Positions 27,501 to 36,082 of a DNA stretch of 64,000 bases are shown here, piece after piece. The DNA comes from Lewinellaceae bacterium SD302 (GTDB lineage: Bacteria; Bacteroidota; Bacteroidia; Chitinophagales; Saprospiraceae). The stretch is taken from the NCBI GenBank assembly GCA_002591745.1, contig PDLQ01000022.1, forward strand, positions 31,888 through 95,887. The letters run 5' to 3'. Numbering within the stretch: position 1 is the first letter of the stretch; each line of letters begins with the position of its first letter. The notes under the pieces are model-generated. The model worked only from the letters and a program-made list of their open reading frames with translations, was not told where the DNA came from and did no database searches. A program made the position numbers and the translations under genes.

Positions 27501-27686
27501 ACTGCTTTGTCCACCCAACCACAGATAACCTTTCGCATCCAGGAGGATCGAGTTGACGGTGCCATAATCCAAGGGGTGGCCGTCTGCGTAGCGATAGACC
27601 CGCTCCTGACCATTCATTGAGCCAGGCAATCCGAAAAAGAGCAAGGGGAGAAGCGCAATTCGGCCAAGTTTCCAAAGGGGGTTCAT
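24525..27686 (-). CDS. Reg_prop two-component sensor histidine kinase (HisKA_3 type)
   Basis: 1053 aa. A signal segment is followed by two periplasmic Reg_prop beta-propellers (about residues 30-700), with repeats such as DAKGYLWLGGQSSLRRFDGD, EDDSGRLWIAHQRGISYFD, DSRNRLWVGTRGGGI and EDQAGRIWIANPE. Next come a Y_Y_Y-like domain (FAYRMAGIQDEWSVLDDRRY), one transmembrane helix (SLFALSLAALVLGGVHFRN) and a HisKA_3 dimerisation domain with the phosphorylated His in ARDFHDEAGNHLSRLSLL. The C-terminal HATPase has NNSLRHA and GMGIKNMRARAEKIGA. In Bacteroidota these sensors often respond to polysaccharide fragments. The partner is the NarL-type regulator just downstream. Confidence 0.93.
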   Translation of the reverse strand: MNPLWKLGRIALLPLLFFGLPGSMNGQERVYRYADGHPLDYGTVNSILLDAKGYLWLGGQSSLRRFDGDGVEYFGHARGDTTSLTNDYINDLYEDDSGRLWIAHQRGISYFDYRLEHFHNFSPSAQLKGTATRQGIGRIWPGKDGLFWVTTDGLLRCFDPFQLAFHLGDSSLLANQQTVGIEEVYDALSLENGQNWITTNAGTFSFGKIDQQLAPIKAFQSTIYKWRMRPDGKMLVIQEDSLGFYQHIDGGSFTRLATLPYPEGLTGDLVNVVISKSSSDDWYLGTGRGLMKITLSDNSTPLVELFTKIEGEEQSLTNNTIYDLAFSDDDMLLIGTRQGVSRLDLRPTHVEHYTDVGEQALCSKVTKGSAVDSILSVLIIGTEAGISLIDLNTGNANCLTPNNTPGMRSEWVINVDPGPYPHTFWVGYRGRGANLLDISNPAQPVFRELDWGGHDLKTRSVYQFARDKGGRYWLATSKGLVSYTPETGSTELFEHDPKNTSSLSSSNLLTVLVDSRNRLWVGTRGGGICLKDLNDPERGFQRFRFQEDDPGSLPSDLILHINEDQAGRIWIANPEAPSVYLEDGTFRTFGLEDGLAHSFCYGSFADRAGTLWMAFGGIFVEMDLNVEGELMVGRQISRRSGLLSTQNAQFGWSVLPDGRMALSQRLGLNIVHPELTNTQADFARILLTDFQLFDESVNPGQASATNELRPYRLPDDINELTRVDLPPGQDLIGISFAASRFRPFNEPTFAYRMAGIQDEWSVLDDRRYLSFPKLPSGEYLLELRMEDELERYSDDIRQLTIYLKAPWYQRWWAKSLFALSLAALVLGGVHFRNRQQQRLVAARLEEREELRRRSARDFHDEAGNHLSRLSLLTNVLDRKLAGQKTEEARPLVTEINQNVQIIREGMRDFIWALDPDNDSVEELALRLKQFGQELFAHHSACFSFIPLRPELNKLELATNTRRHLMLLFKEAMNNSLRHAAGAKELELRFSHQGNLLKISWTDDGSGSAMLTEHNTGMGIKNMRARAEKIGADLFISGEQGFRVEISLLLISPF

Positions 27687-27799
27687 CAGCTAAATATACT
27701 AATTCAAGCCAATGCCCTGAAATTTAAACTGCCTGGGCCCCTGTAAAACAAAGCGTTCTGCCAAAGGGCTCCAACCCATTCTAAAGCCAAATTTTCCTT

Positions 27800-28333
27800 C
27801 TACTTCTTCTGCCCCGAAAACTGATCCTCCTTATGCCGGAACAGTACGTTGAAACTGGTCAGACTACCATATATTCTCGTGATGTACTGTTGCAGGTTGA
27901 CCTTCTCTTCGTCCGTCAGTTTGCTGGCATTTATTCGTTGTTCCATCACCCGCAGCCGGTCACGTACCATTACGATCTTATGGAAGAAAGTATCAATAGG
28001 CATCTCTTTACTGGCCAGGCCTTCTTCGCCGGGTTGGAGAATCAGGGTGCCTCCGTCCCAGCGGTGACCCAGGTCCACGACTTCGCCCAGAGCATTATAG
28101 CTACGTAATATTTTTACCAGAGCCTTCTCAGCAGCATTGAAACTCACCTCGTCTTCGGTAGCGATGGCTTCAATAACCTCCCAGCCCGTATAATCCTTTC
28201 CCACGCTTTTCAGCCCGTGGATCATAAAGACCACATCGTAGGCAATGGCATGAATTTTAATGATTACCCCATCGCCAAAGGCCGGATGGCGTACGCGGCT
28301 TCCTACGCCGAGGGTGGTGTTTTCGTTGTCCAT
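27800..28333 (-). CDS. CarD/UvrD-tudor-like N-domain protein of unknown function
   Basis: 177 aa from ATG 28333 (MDNENTTLGVGSRVRHPAFG); the open frame could start at TTG 28339. The N-terminal segment GVGSRVRHPAFGDGVIIKI resembles the small tudor-like fold found in CarD and at the UvrD/Rep C-terminus. The rest is helical, with EKALVKILRSYNALGEVVDL, a WDGGTLILQP segment and VRDRLRVMEQRINASKLTDE, typical of a conserved Bacteroidota hypothetical family. The function is unknown; a nucleic-acid or RNA-polymerase contact is only an inference. It is divergent from hemE. Confidence 0.7.
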   Translation of the reverse strand: MDNENTTLGVGSRVRHPAFGDGVIIKIHAIAYDVVFMIHGLKSVGKDYTGWEVIEAIATEDEVSFNAAEKALVKILRSYNALGEVVDLGHRWDGGTLILQPGEEGLASKEMPIDTFFHKIVMVRDRLRVMEQRINASKLTDEEKVNLQQYITRIYGSLTSFNVLFRHKEDQFSGQKK

Positions 28334-28578
28334 TTTCAATTGATTTCGGAGGGCTAAAATAGTAATGATTTTGGCTTCAAAGTAGCCATGTTGGAAGAGA
28401 GGATTGGATGAATGAATGTCTGGGTGAAGGGATCGGCCGTATCAGCTAGTCTGCGACACGTGGGTTGCATCCAATTATCCATTCACCTAACCAATCAATC
28501 ATCTCTACAGTTTGTAAAATCAAAGCCACGATCTCCCAACCATTCTCCTAAACCGATGAAATGAAATACCTTCGCCCC

Positions 28579-29610
28579 ATGAAGCTGAAAAACGATCTCT
28601 TCCTCCGTGCCGCCCGTGGCGAGGCTACCGAACGACCACCCGTATGGCTGATGCGTCAGGCCGGACGAATTTTGCCCCAGTATCGGGCGCTGCGTGCCAG
28701 TCTGAGTGGTTTCAAGGAATTGGTGTCAACCCCTGACCTGGCCGCCGAGGTCACCGTTCAGCCCATTGACGAGTTGGACGTTGATGCCGCCATCATCTTC
28801 AGTGATATTCTGGTCATTCCAGAGGCGCTCGGCCTGGATTACAATATGGTGGAAAAGGTAGGCCCCCGCTTTCCCGAGACGATCAAGTCCGCCGCCGACG
28901 TGGATAAATTACGCCCCGCTGCTGCTGCTCACCAGGAATTGGGTTACGTATATGATGCCCTGACCGCCACCAAGAAATTGTTAGACAACCGTGTTCCCCT
29001 GATCGGATTTGCCGGCGCGCCGTGGACTATTTTCGCTTATATGGTAGAAGGAGGCGGTAGCAAAACCTTTAGTAAGGCCCGTCGGATGCTTTACCAGGAA
29101 CCCGTAATGGCTCACCGGCTGCTCCAAAAAATCGCGGAGGCTACGGCCGGTTATTTGAAGCAAAAAGTTGCCCACGGTGCCGATCTGATCCAGTTGTTCG
29201 ACAGCTGGGCCGGTGTTTTGCCACCCGCACTTTACCAGGAATTTAGCTTACCCTATATTAACCTGATCATTCAAGAACTAAGCGGAGAAGTACCGGTTAC
29301 TGTCTTCGCAAAGGACGCTCACCACGCCATTGCCCCCTTGAGCAAAACCAGTGCTTCGGTCATCGGACTGGATTGGTGTGCGGACCCCAATGAAGTCCGT
29401 CAATTAGTTGGCAATGAACGGGTTTTGCAGGGCAATCTGGATCCTTGTCAGCTCTACGCGAAGCCCGAAGAGGTCGCTGCGGCCACCCGCGCCATGTTAG
29501 AGCGCTTCGGTAGTCACCACATTGCAAATCTGGGCCACGGGGTTTACCCGGATACCCCGCTGGAAGGAGTGAAGGCTTTCGTTGGAGCGGTAAAGAATTT
29601 CAACTATTGA
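28579..29610 (+). CDS. hemE: Uroporphyrinogen decarboxylase
   Basis: 343 aa from ATG 28579 ([20 protein letters not shown]); an upstream in-frame ATG at 28561 adds six residues. Removes four carboxyl groups from uroporphyrinogen III to make coproporphyrinogen III in haem synthesis. Signatures are [20 protein letters not shown] with the catalytic Arg residues, [14 protein letters not shown] with the key Asp, [20 protein letters not shown], and [12 protein letters not shown]. The last 7 bases overlap the end of the convergent FGGY kinase gene. It is encoded away from other haem genes. The cytochrome c peroxidase in this window depends on haem. Confidence 0.97.
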   Translation: MKLKNDLFLRAARGEATERPPVWLMRQAGRILPQYRALRASLSGFKELVSTPDLAAEVTVQPIDELDVDAAIIFSDILVIPEALGLDYNMVEKVGPRFPETIKSAADVDKLRPAAAAHQELGYVYDALTATKKLLDNRVPLIGFAGAPWTIFAYMVEGGGSKTFSKARRMLYQEPVMAHRLLQKIAEATAGYLKQKVAHGADLIQLFDSWAGVLPPALYQEFSLPYINLIIQELSGEVPVTVFAKDAHHAIAPLSKTSASVIGLDWCADPNEVRQLVGNERVLQGNLDPCQLYAKPEEVAAATRAMLERFGSHHIANLGHGVYPDTPLEGVKAFVGAVKNFNY

Positions 29611-31088
29611 AATAGCGATAGCCCCTTCAACCAGCGGGCATAAGCTTCTTCGTATTCTGCCGAGTGTTGAGTCGGCTCGATACGCTCCACAATCTGCTGG
29701 CGGGCCATCGCGGTTTTCAGCTCATCGACCAGTCCAGCTCCGGCGGCTCCGGCCATGGCAGCACCTACTGCTCCGGTCGTATTGTGAACCTCGATGGTCG
29801 CTCCGGAGAGGGTAGCGATGGTATTGGCAAAGATCTTGCTTTGGAAAAGGTTGTCGTTACCTACGCGGATCATACTGAGGTCCATCCCCAATTCACCTTT
29901 CATTATCCGCATACCGTAGACGAAGGCAAAAGCAATACCTTCAATGCCCGCGCGAATCAGGTCTCCCTGCTCGTGGCGATTGAGGTCCAGGTGCAAAAGA
30001 TGTGCACCGATTTGCTGGTTGCCGAACATTCTTTCCGTTCCATTTCCAAAGGGGATAAAGCTCAGTCCATTTGCCCCCACTGCTACTTTGTCAGCCAAAA
30101 CCTCCATCTCCCCGTAGCTCAGGGATTTGCCGCCGATGTTTTGTCGGATCCAGCGGTGCAAAATACCGGCTCCGTTGATGCAGAGCAGAACTCCGATCCT
30201 GGGCTCGGCAGTAGTATGATTGACGTGGGCGAAACTGTTTACGCGCTGTTCCGGATCGGAAACCAGCCGGTCGGTGACGCCATAAACCACCCCGCTGGTA
30301 CCCGCAGTGGCCGCTACTTCACCCGGGGCAAGAGCGTTGAGAGAAAGGGCGTTATTGGGTTGGTCGCCGGCGCGATATCCGATAATTATGCCCGCTGGTA
30401 AACCGCTGGCTGCGGCTCCGTCGGCGCTAACCGTTGCCTGTTTACCCACCGCCGGAACGAGAGTAGGTAACAACTCTTGGTCTAGCTCGAGATCATCCAT
30501 GACTAAACTCGCTGGTGTCTCGGCCTTAAAATCCCAGAGTACGCCCTCGGAAAGACCGGTAGCCGTCGTGGTGGCCTCTCCGCTGAGCTTCAAAGCCAGA
30601 TAATCGCCGGGCAGCATGGCGTAGCGGGCACGGGCGTAATTGTCCGGTTCGTTTTCCTGCACCCACTTAAGTTTAGCTGCCGTAAAATTGCCAGGGCTGT
30701 TGAGGCAGTGTGTCAGGCAGCGTTCGGGGCCGATGCGTTGAAAACTAGCCTCTCCCAGTTCTACTGCCCGGGAGTCGCACCAAATGATGGAAGGCCTGAC
30801 AACTTCGTGCTGGTCATCCACCAGGACCAGGCCGTGCATCTGGTAGCTGATGCCGACGCTTTGAATCTGATCGGGGGAAATGTTGTTCTCCTCAATAATC
30901 CGTTTGGTGGCGGCGCAGGCATATCCCCACCAGCTTTCGGGGTCTTGCTCGGCCCAACCAGCCTGGGGTGCGTCCATGCTCATCTCGGTGGCCGGTTCTT
31001 GAATCCTGGCAATCACTTTGCCGTTGTTCACTTCAACGAGTGCTGCTTTAATACTGGAGGAGCCGAGATCGTAACCGATTGCGTACAT
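29604..31088 (-). CDS. xylB: FGGY-family carbohydrate kinase, xylulokinase-like
   Basis: 494 aa from ATG 31088 ([20 protein letters not shown]); a TTG at 31139 would add 17 unlikely residues. The N-terminal phosphate-binding [25 protein letters not shown] and [11 protein letters not shown], and the C-terminal [11 protein letters not shown] and [15 protein letters not shown] (FGGY signature 2 region) place it in the FGGY family near xylulokinase, which phosphorylates D-xylulose with ATP. No isomerase gene is adjacent, so the substrate is inferred. ADKVAVG in the centre is encoded by a dispersed motif copy (30081-30090), and another copy precedes the gene at 31129. Confidence 0.87.
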   Translation of the reverse strand: MYAIGYDLGSSSIKAALVEVNNGKVIARIQEPATEMSMDAPQAGWAEQDPESWWGYACAATKRIIEENNISPDQIQSVGISYQMHGLVLVDDQHEVVRPSIIWCDSRAVELGEASFQRIGPERCLTHCLNSPGNFTAAKLKWVQENEPDNYARARYAMLPGDYLALKLSGEATTTATGLSEGVLWDFKAETPASLVMDDLELDQELLPTLVPAVGKQATVSADGAAASGLPAGIIIGYRAGDQPNNALSLNALAPGEVAATAGTSGVVYGVTDRLVSDPEQRVNSFAHVNHTTAEPRIGVLLCINGAGILHRWIRQNIGGKSLSYGEMEVLADKVAVGANGLSFIPFGNGTERMFGNQQIGAHLLHLDLNRHEQGDLIRAGIEGIAFAFVYGMRIMKGELGMDLSMIRVGNDNLFQSKIFANTIATLSGATIEVHNTTGAVGAAMAGAAGAGLVDELKTAMARQQIVERIEPTQHSAEYEEAYARWLKGLSLFQ

Positions 31089-31157
31089 GGGGGGGAGTAT
31101 AAGATTAGTAGAGTAAGCATTGGGCTGCCAAAGTAGCAAGGCTTTTAGCAGAACCGG

Positions 31158-33596
31158 TTACTTAGGGTTAAAAGTAAACCGGTAGGCCAGCGAAATCACC
31201 GGGTTGGCGAAAATACTGAGTTGGTAACTGCCCAAGGGGCTGCCGCTGAAAAGTGCATTTGCCAGGCCGGGACCGGTGTTCTTGGGTCCAAAGTAAATAT
31301 TTTCGGCATTGTTACGTCCGTAAACGTTGTAAATGGTCATTATCCAATCACCGGTCCATTTGCGCTTTTCCCGCTTGAAATTGTGGATCGTCCAACTAAA
31401 ATCAAGTCGGTGGTAAGTAGGAAGCCGATCGTTATTGCGCTCGAAAAAGAGCGGAATGGGCAATTCATTGATCTCAATGAAACCATTGGGAACGGTATAG
31501 GGACGGTTACTGCGCAGTACGAAGTTGAAGCCCAATTCGTGCGTTCTCCCTTTGTTCAGGGTCAGGTTGGCGTTCAGGACGTGGGGTTGGTCATAATAAC
31601 CGGGATATTCGTTCCCCTCGTTCACGCTGGTGGAAAAGGAAGGCCCTTTTACCAGATTGAAAGCCCGGGAATAAGTGTAGTTGATCTTGCCGGTGAGTTT
31701 GCCACTAATTTTTTCCACGCTGAGTTCAATACCGTATGCCCTTGATTTTCCCTGAAGTAATTGCGTTTCCACGTCGGTTTCCAGAAAGAGATCGGCTCCT
31801 GGTTTATACTCCAGGATGTTGTTGACCCTACGGTAGTAAGTCTCGGCAGTGGCGCGGTATCTGCCGGGAGAAAGTACCCCGGCCCAGCCCAGTGATAATA
31901 ACCGCCCCGTCTGAGGTAAGATGTTGTTGTCCGCCACTTTAAATCGGCTGGTGGGCAGTGGAGTCGTAGCGTTGAAAGCTTGTTGCAGATATTGGCGCGA
32001 CTCGGCGTAAGCCAGCTTAAGGCTATTGCGCTCATTTAGCTGGTAGCTGATGCCCAGGCGTGGTTCCAGGCCACCATAATCCTGCAGGATGCCACTTTCT
32101 TCAGTGTTGCTCACCAGGTTACCGCTGCTCAGTTCTTCCCCTGGCTGGTAGACACGTTGCTCACTCGGGCCTAGTTGAGCATAGTGGGCGTAACGCAGGC
32201 CGGTTTGCACGTTCAGTCGATCGCCAAATTGCCAGCGTATTTCTACGAAGGCTGCGGCTTCTGCCCCCCGCTCTACGGGAAGGGTAAGTGGGTTTATGGT
32301 GCTGGAGCCAGCGGGGTCCAGTTCCCCTGGCTCAATGCTGTAGAGCAGGGCTTCCAGGCCGTACTTCAAGCGGTGTTTGCCGATCTCCCGACTGATCCGA
32401 CTCTTCAGTCCTTGCTGGCGAACCCTGGATCGGTAGTTTACGGTAACGGGACTTTGTACCTCGGGAAACAGCAACTCGGGTTGGTAGTTAGCGTTGATCA
32501 GCCGGGTGCGCCAATCTCCCTTACCATCTGGTCTCAGGCGTAGCCATTCCAGGCTACCGTTCAAAGTCTGATAGCGGTATTGATTGCTGGAGCTGTTTAT
32601 GTTCGCCAGACTGTTGATCAGTTCCAATTGATAAAAATCGTAGGAATAAAATCCGGAGAGCGTGAAGATCGAGGTTTCGCTGGCTTGGTAACGCAGTTTA
32701 AGCGTACCATCGGCGAAGCGGCTCTTGGTTCTTTTCAGTCTCTCTACAAAGGAAAACAGGAAATCATTCAGCCCAACTCGGCTACCCGCCAGTAATTTCA
32801 GCTTTTTGTTCTTGGTCAGCGGTGTTTCAACCGTCAGGTAACTGGACACGAGGCCGATACCACCGCTAAGTTTCAATTGATCGGAAGTAGGGTTACGACT
32901 GCGTACGTCGATCACCGAGGCAATTCGCCCACCGTATTCAGCCGGAATGTTGGCCCGGAACAGATCGACGGAACCCACTGCATCCGGTGTAAATACGGAG
33001 AAAAGACCAAAAACGTGGGTCGGGGTAAAAACGGGCGCGCCGTCCAGTAACGTCAGGTTTTGATCGATGGTGCCCCCACGTACGCTTACGCCGTTGCTGG
33101 CTTCGCCGGCTGCATTTACGCCACTGACGAGTTGCAAACCTTTTAACACATCCACCTCCCCGAGTACCGCAGGGAGACGTTTCAGTTCTCCCGACCCGAT
33201 GGATTGCACGCCCATTTCCGGATTAGCCAGTATCTCCCGGTCACTTTCGCCCGTAACTAAAATGGTTTCCAACCTGGCGTTATCGCCCTCCAGGATGACG
33301 TCTATTTTCAAATCCCGTTCCAGGTAAATGCTTTTTTCCTGAGTCTGGTAACCCAGGTAGCTGATTTTATAGTTCAACCGACCTTCCGTCAGCTGGAAAT
33401 AAGCTTTACCCTTTTCGTCCGTCGTTTGGCCCTGCCCACCTGGTAACAGCAAAATGTTTACAAATTCCAGTGGCTCGTTACTGAGCTGATCCACTACGAA
33501 AAACGATACAGTGAATTCCTCCTGAGCGAGCAGTTGTTGCTGCAACCCGAGGCTGCCGGCAATCAGTAAGTATATAGAGATTACTATTCTGGCCAT
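31158..33596 (-). CDS. TonB-dependent receptor (DUF4249 partner)
   Basis: 812 aa. The signal peptide is MARIVISIYLLIAGSLGLQQ. A CarboxypepD_reg-like domain follows (EPLEFVNILLLPGGQGQTTD, about residues 38-110), then a plug with VQSIGSGELKRLPAVLGEVD and NGVSVRGGTIDQNLTLLDGA (about 125-235), and a beta-barrel ending SLAYRFTFNPK. Its start overlaps the end of the upstream DUF4249 gene by 13 bases, so translation is coupled. In Bacteroidota such receptor/DUF4249 pairs form outer-membrane uptake systems; the ligand is not predictable. Confidence 0.92.
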   Translation of the reverse strand: MARIVISIYLLIAGSLGLQQQLLAQEEFTVSFFVVDQLSNEPLEFVNILLLPGGQGQTTDEKGKAYFQLTEGRLNYKISYLGYQTQEKSIYLERDLKIDVILEGDNARLETILVTGESDREILANPEMGVQSIGSGELKRLPAVLGEVDVLKGLQLVSGVNAAGEASNGVSVRGGTIDQNLTLLDGAPVFTPTHVFGLFSVFTPDAVGSVDLFRANIPAEYGGRIASVIDVRSRNPTSDQLKLSGGIGLVSSYLTVETPLTKNKKLKLLAGSRVGLNDFLFSFVERLKRTKSRFADGTLKLRYQASETSIFTLSGFYSYDFYQLELINSLANINSSSNQYRYQTLNGSLEWLRLRPDGKGDWRTRLINANYQPELLFPEVQSPVTVNYRSRVRQQGLKSRISREIGKHRLKYGLEALLYSIEPGELDPAGSSTINPLTLPVERGAEAAAFVEIRWQFGDRLNVQTGLRYAHYAQLGPSEQRVYQPGEELSSGNLVSNTEESGILQDYGGLEPRLGISYQLNERNSLKLAYAESRQYLQQAFNATTPLPTSRFKVADNNILPQTGRLLSLGWAGVLSPGRYRATAETYYRRVNNILEYKPGADLFLETDVETQLLQGKSRAYGIELSVEKISGKLTGKINYTYSRAFNLVKGPSFSTSVNEGNEYPGYYDQPHVLNANLTLNKGRTHELGFNFVLRSNRPYTVPNGFIEINELPIPLFFERNNDRLPTYHRLDFSWTIHNFKREKRKWTGDWIMTIYNVYGRNNAENIYFGPKNTGPGLANALFSGSPLGSYQLSIFANPVISLAYRFTFNPK

Positions 33597-34741
33597 CCTG
33601 CTGGTTTTTCGGTGCTACGGTTCGGGCCTTCACAGGGGTGTACGTAAGGTGCGGCCGGTGGTGGAGGAATGTCGTAATTTAGATCACCATCAAAGGGTAG
33701 GGGAGATCCTTGCACGGTGTCACGGTCAAAAAATACTTTCGCTTCAGACTCCGCTGCGACGGCAAAATAGCCTAATACGCCCCCGGCTTCCTGGTCGACG
33801 GCGCTCATATTGCCCGCTAGGCTGGCCGGCAGAGTAGCGTTAAGCCCACCACTACCCAGCGATTGCTCCCTGAGTACCCTGGCGTATTCGTGTGCTCCCG
33901 CACTGATTTTCTCCAGTTTCCCAATGATGAGGATTTTGCCATGCCAGTCGTAATTGACCTGCCCGAGCTTAAAGCCCTCTACCCGGTTACCGTCACTGAA
34001 TTCGTCGGTGAAAAGCCGGAAATTCTGGTAAACGGTTTTTTCCCAGCAATTGGTGTCGCAGGCGTAATCAAAACGCGGTGTGTTTCTGCCAAGGGGGGTA
34101 CTTACACACTCTTCTAAGAATGGGTTGTATTGACTGAAATTACAGGATAAACAAACATCGAGTCTTTCCCAGCTGATGTAGGAGAGTCGATAAAAATTGC
34201 GCTCTTCCGGGTCGTCCTGAAAACTCCCACTCAATTCAAATGCGGGTACGAAACGGTTCAATTCGTCACTAAAAAAGGACTCCTGGACGAAGCGGGAATC
34301 GAATTCTTCCAGGTCCGTTGAAGCAGGCATCGTCTCCGGAGTGGATTCGTAAACTTCGCCATCGGTCGTAGTCAGACTGACGTAGTAGGTTTCTCCCGGA
34401 CTGGACTCGAAAGATGCCGGTGGGACGTACTCTCTTTTTTCAGCAAGGTAGATCCATTCCGTTTGGTTACCGCTTCCGTCAATGATCACTACCTGACCCA
34501 GCGGTACTTCTTCCAGACTGTATTGAATGCCATTCAGTACGCCGGTAGAGGCCCGCAAGTAACTATTACCCGCTATACTGGACAATTTGCCGTCAATCAA
34601 AAGGAAACCATCCCTGAATTTATAGACTGGTTTTACCGCTTCAACACAGCCGGCTGAGCTTAGTACGATGACTGTAATTGCAGTAAGAATGGATAAAAGC
34701 CATCCAGGGGTTTGGAGAATTTTTTTTCGGTGGACTAACAA
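33584..34741 (-). CDS. DUF4249 lipoprotein (proximal copy)
   Basis: 385 aa. It appears to start with TTG at 34741 (MLVHRKKILQTPGWLLSILT), as no ATG or GTG lies in frame before the lipobox (TVIVLSSAGC). It contains EAVKPVYKFRDGFLLIDGKL and a cysteine set CLSC...C...DYAC..NC W shared with its neighbour. It ends PYVHPCEGPNRS. DUF4249 proteins are surface lipoproteins encoded with TonB receptors. The start codon itself lies within a dispersed CAAAGTAGCAA motif (34739-34749). It is translationally coupled to the receptor downstream. Confidence 0.85.
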   Translation of the reverse strand: MLVHRKKILQTPGWLLSILTAITVIVLSSAGCVEAVKPVYKFRDGFLLIDGKLSSIAGNSYLRASTGVLNGIQYSLEEVPLGQVVIIDGSGNQTEWIYLAEKREYVPPASFESSPGETYYVSLTTTDGEVYESTPETMPASTDLEEFDSRFVQESFFSDELNRFVPAFELSGSFQDDPEERNFYRLSYISWERLDVCLSCNFSQYNPFLEECVSTPLGRNTPRFDYACDTNCWEKTVYQNFRLFTDEFSDGNRVEGFKLGQVNYDWHGKILIIGKLEKISAGAHEYARVLREQSLGSGGLNATLPASLAGNMSAVDQEAGGVLGYFAVAAESEAKVFFDRDTVQGSPLPFDGDLNYDIPPPPAAPYVHPCEGPNRSTEKPAGWPE

Positions 34742-34807
34742 AGTAGCAAGGTTTACTGGGGGAATTAAAGCTAATAATTATTCGTTGAGCTGAGGCTGTC
34801 AGTTGTT

Positions 34808-35926
34808 TTAGAACTCCCAACCTTCCGGGCGGTCCGGACTACGGTTCGGCCCTTCGCAGGGATGTTCGTAGGGAAACTGAGGAAATGGCGGTATGTCGTA
34901 ATTAATGTCATTGTCAAAAGGCAAAGGAAAACCATCAATGGTGTCCCGATTGAGGATGAATCGCTGCTCGGAGCTGGCCCCAACGCTAAAGTAGCCCAGT
35001 GAAAGTCCCTGACCATCGATTATGGGGTCAACATTTCCATCCAGACTGGCGGGTAAGGTAGCGTTGAGGCCATTGCTGTTTATCCCTTGATCTGCCAGCA
35101 CTTTCGTATAATTGTAAGCAGCGGCCGAGATACGTTCCAACTCTGAGATCATCAGGATTCGACCGGAATAATCGAAGTCGATCTGCCCCGCAAATAGCCC
35201 CTCGATCGAATTGCCATTGCTGAATTCGTCGCTGTAAAGGTTGATGTCTGGGTAGCGTTCAAGTTGCCAGCATCCACCGTTACAGGCATAGTCGAAGCGG
35301 GGAACGTCATCTCCCCGACCTCCGGGCACACATTCTCCGACCCAAATGTCAAAAAAGCCATAATAACAGGAGAGGCAGATAGCGACGGATTCCCAGCTGC
35401 TGTAATTTAAGCGGTAGAAATCCTGGGTAGCAGCCGGTTCCTCAAAATCAATATAAAGCTCAAAGGCGGGTACAAAGCGATCCAATTCTTCACTGAAATA
35501 CGACTCCTGAGCAAAACGTACGTCTAGTCGGCTCATTTCCACCACTTCCGGCATTACTTCCGGTTTGGACTCATAAGTAAAACCCTCTTCGTCCGTCAAC
35601 CGAATGAAATACTCCTCACCCGTCACGGGGTTAAAACCCGTCGGAGGATAATAACGCAACCGCTCCGGGTCATAGTCCCAACTCGTTGTTTCACCGCCCT
35701 TACTGACCAAAGTAACTTCCTGAGCCATGATGTCTTGTAAAACATACTGGCGCCCCACTAACTCAGCGCGTTTTAAGTCCAGATAGCTGTTTTCACTGAG
35801 ATTAGACAGGCGACCGTCCACCAGTAAAAAACCTTCCCGGAAGCGGTACTCCGGTTCAACGGCTTCCGCGCAGCTTGCCAAAATTAGCAGCAGCAAGCAC
35901 GTTGAAGCAGTCGACAAAATTCTCAT
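34808..35926 (-). CDS. DUF4249 lipoprotein (distal copy)
   Basis: 372 aa, ATG 35926. The lipoprotein signal MRILSTASTCLLLLILASCA is followed by EAVEPEYRFREGFLLVDGRL, nearly the same as its neighbour. The cysteine pattern is ICLSCYYGF, GEC, DYACNGGCW, and the end is PYEHPCEGPNRSPDRPEGW. It is a tandem paralogue of the gene at 33584-34741 and first in a three-gene unit with the TonB receptor. The duplicates differ through most of the middle, so they may bind different ligands or sit as two subunits on one receptor. Confidence 0.87.
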   Translation of the reverse strand: MRILSTASTCLLLLILASCAEAVEPEYRFREGFLLVDGRLSNLSENSYLDLKRAELVGRQYVLQDIMAQEVTLVSKGGETTSWDYDPERLRYYPPTGFNPVTGEEYFIRLTDEEGFTYESKPEVMPEVVEMSRLDVRFAQESYFSEELDRFVPAFELYIDFEEPAATQDFYRLNYSSWESVAICLSCYYGFFDIWVGECVPGGRGDDVPRFDYACNGGCWQLERYPDINLYSDEFSNGNSIEGLFAGQIDFDYSGRILMISELERISAAAYNYTKVLADQGINSNGLNATLPASLDGNVDPIIDGQGLSLGYFSVGASSEQRFILNRDTIDGFPLPFDNDINYDIPPFPQFPYEHPCEGPNRSPDRPEGWEF

Positions 35927-36082
35927 TACGGATCGTTGAGGCTAGGGTGAAGGTAATGATCAGAACTGGATATCAGTTAGCCGACGCTGGGAACTGGATG
36001 AAGCTATTCCGGTCAATGACTTTCCCGTTGATGCCAGTGGGTTCTATTTCAGTCTGAGAATCGGACGTAGTCTGCGCTAATA

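Noticed and set aside
31089..31139. Upstream TTG start for the FGGY kinase
   Set aside because: The family begins at MYAIGYDLG; the extension only reads the dispersed motif.
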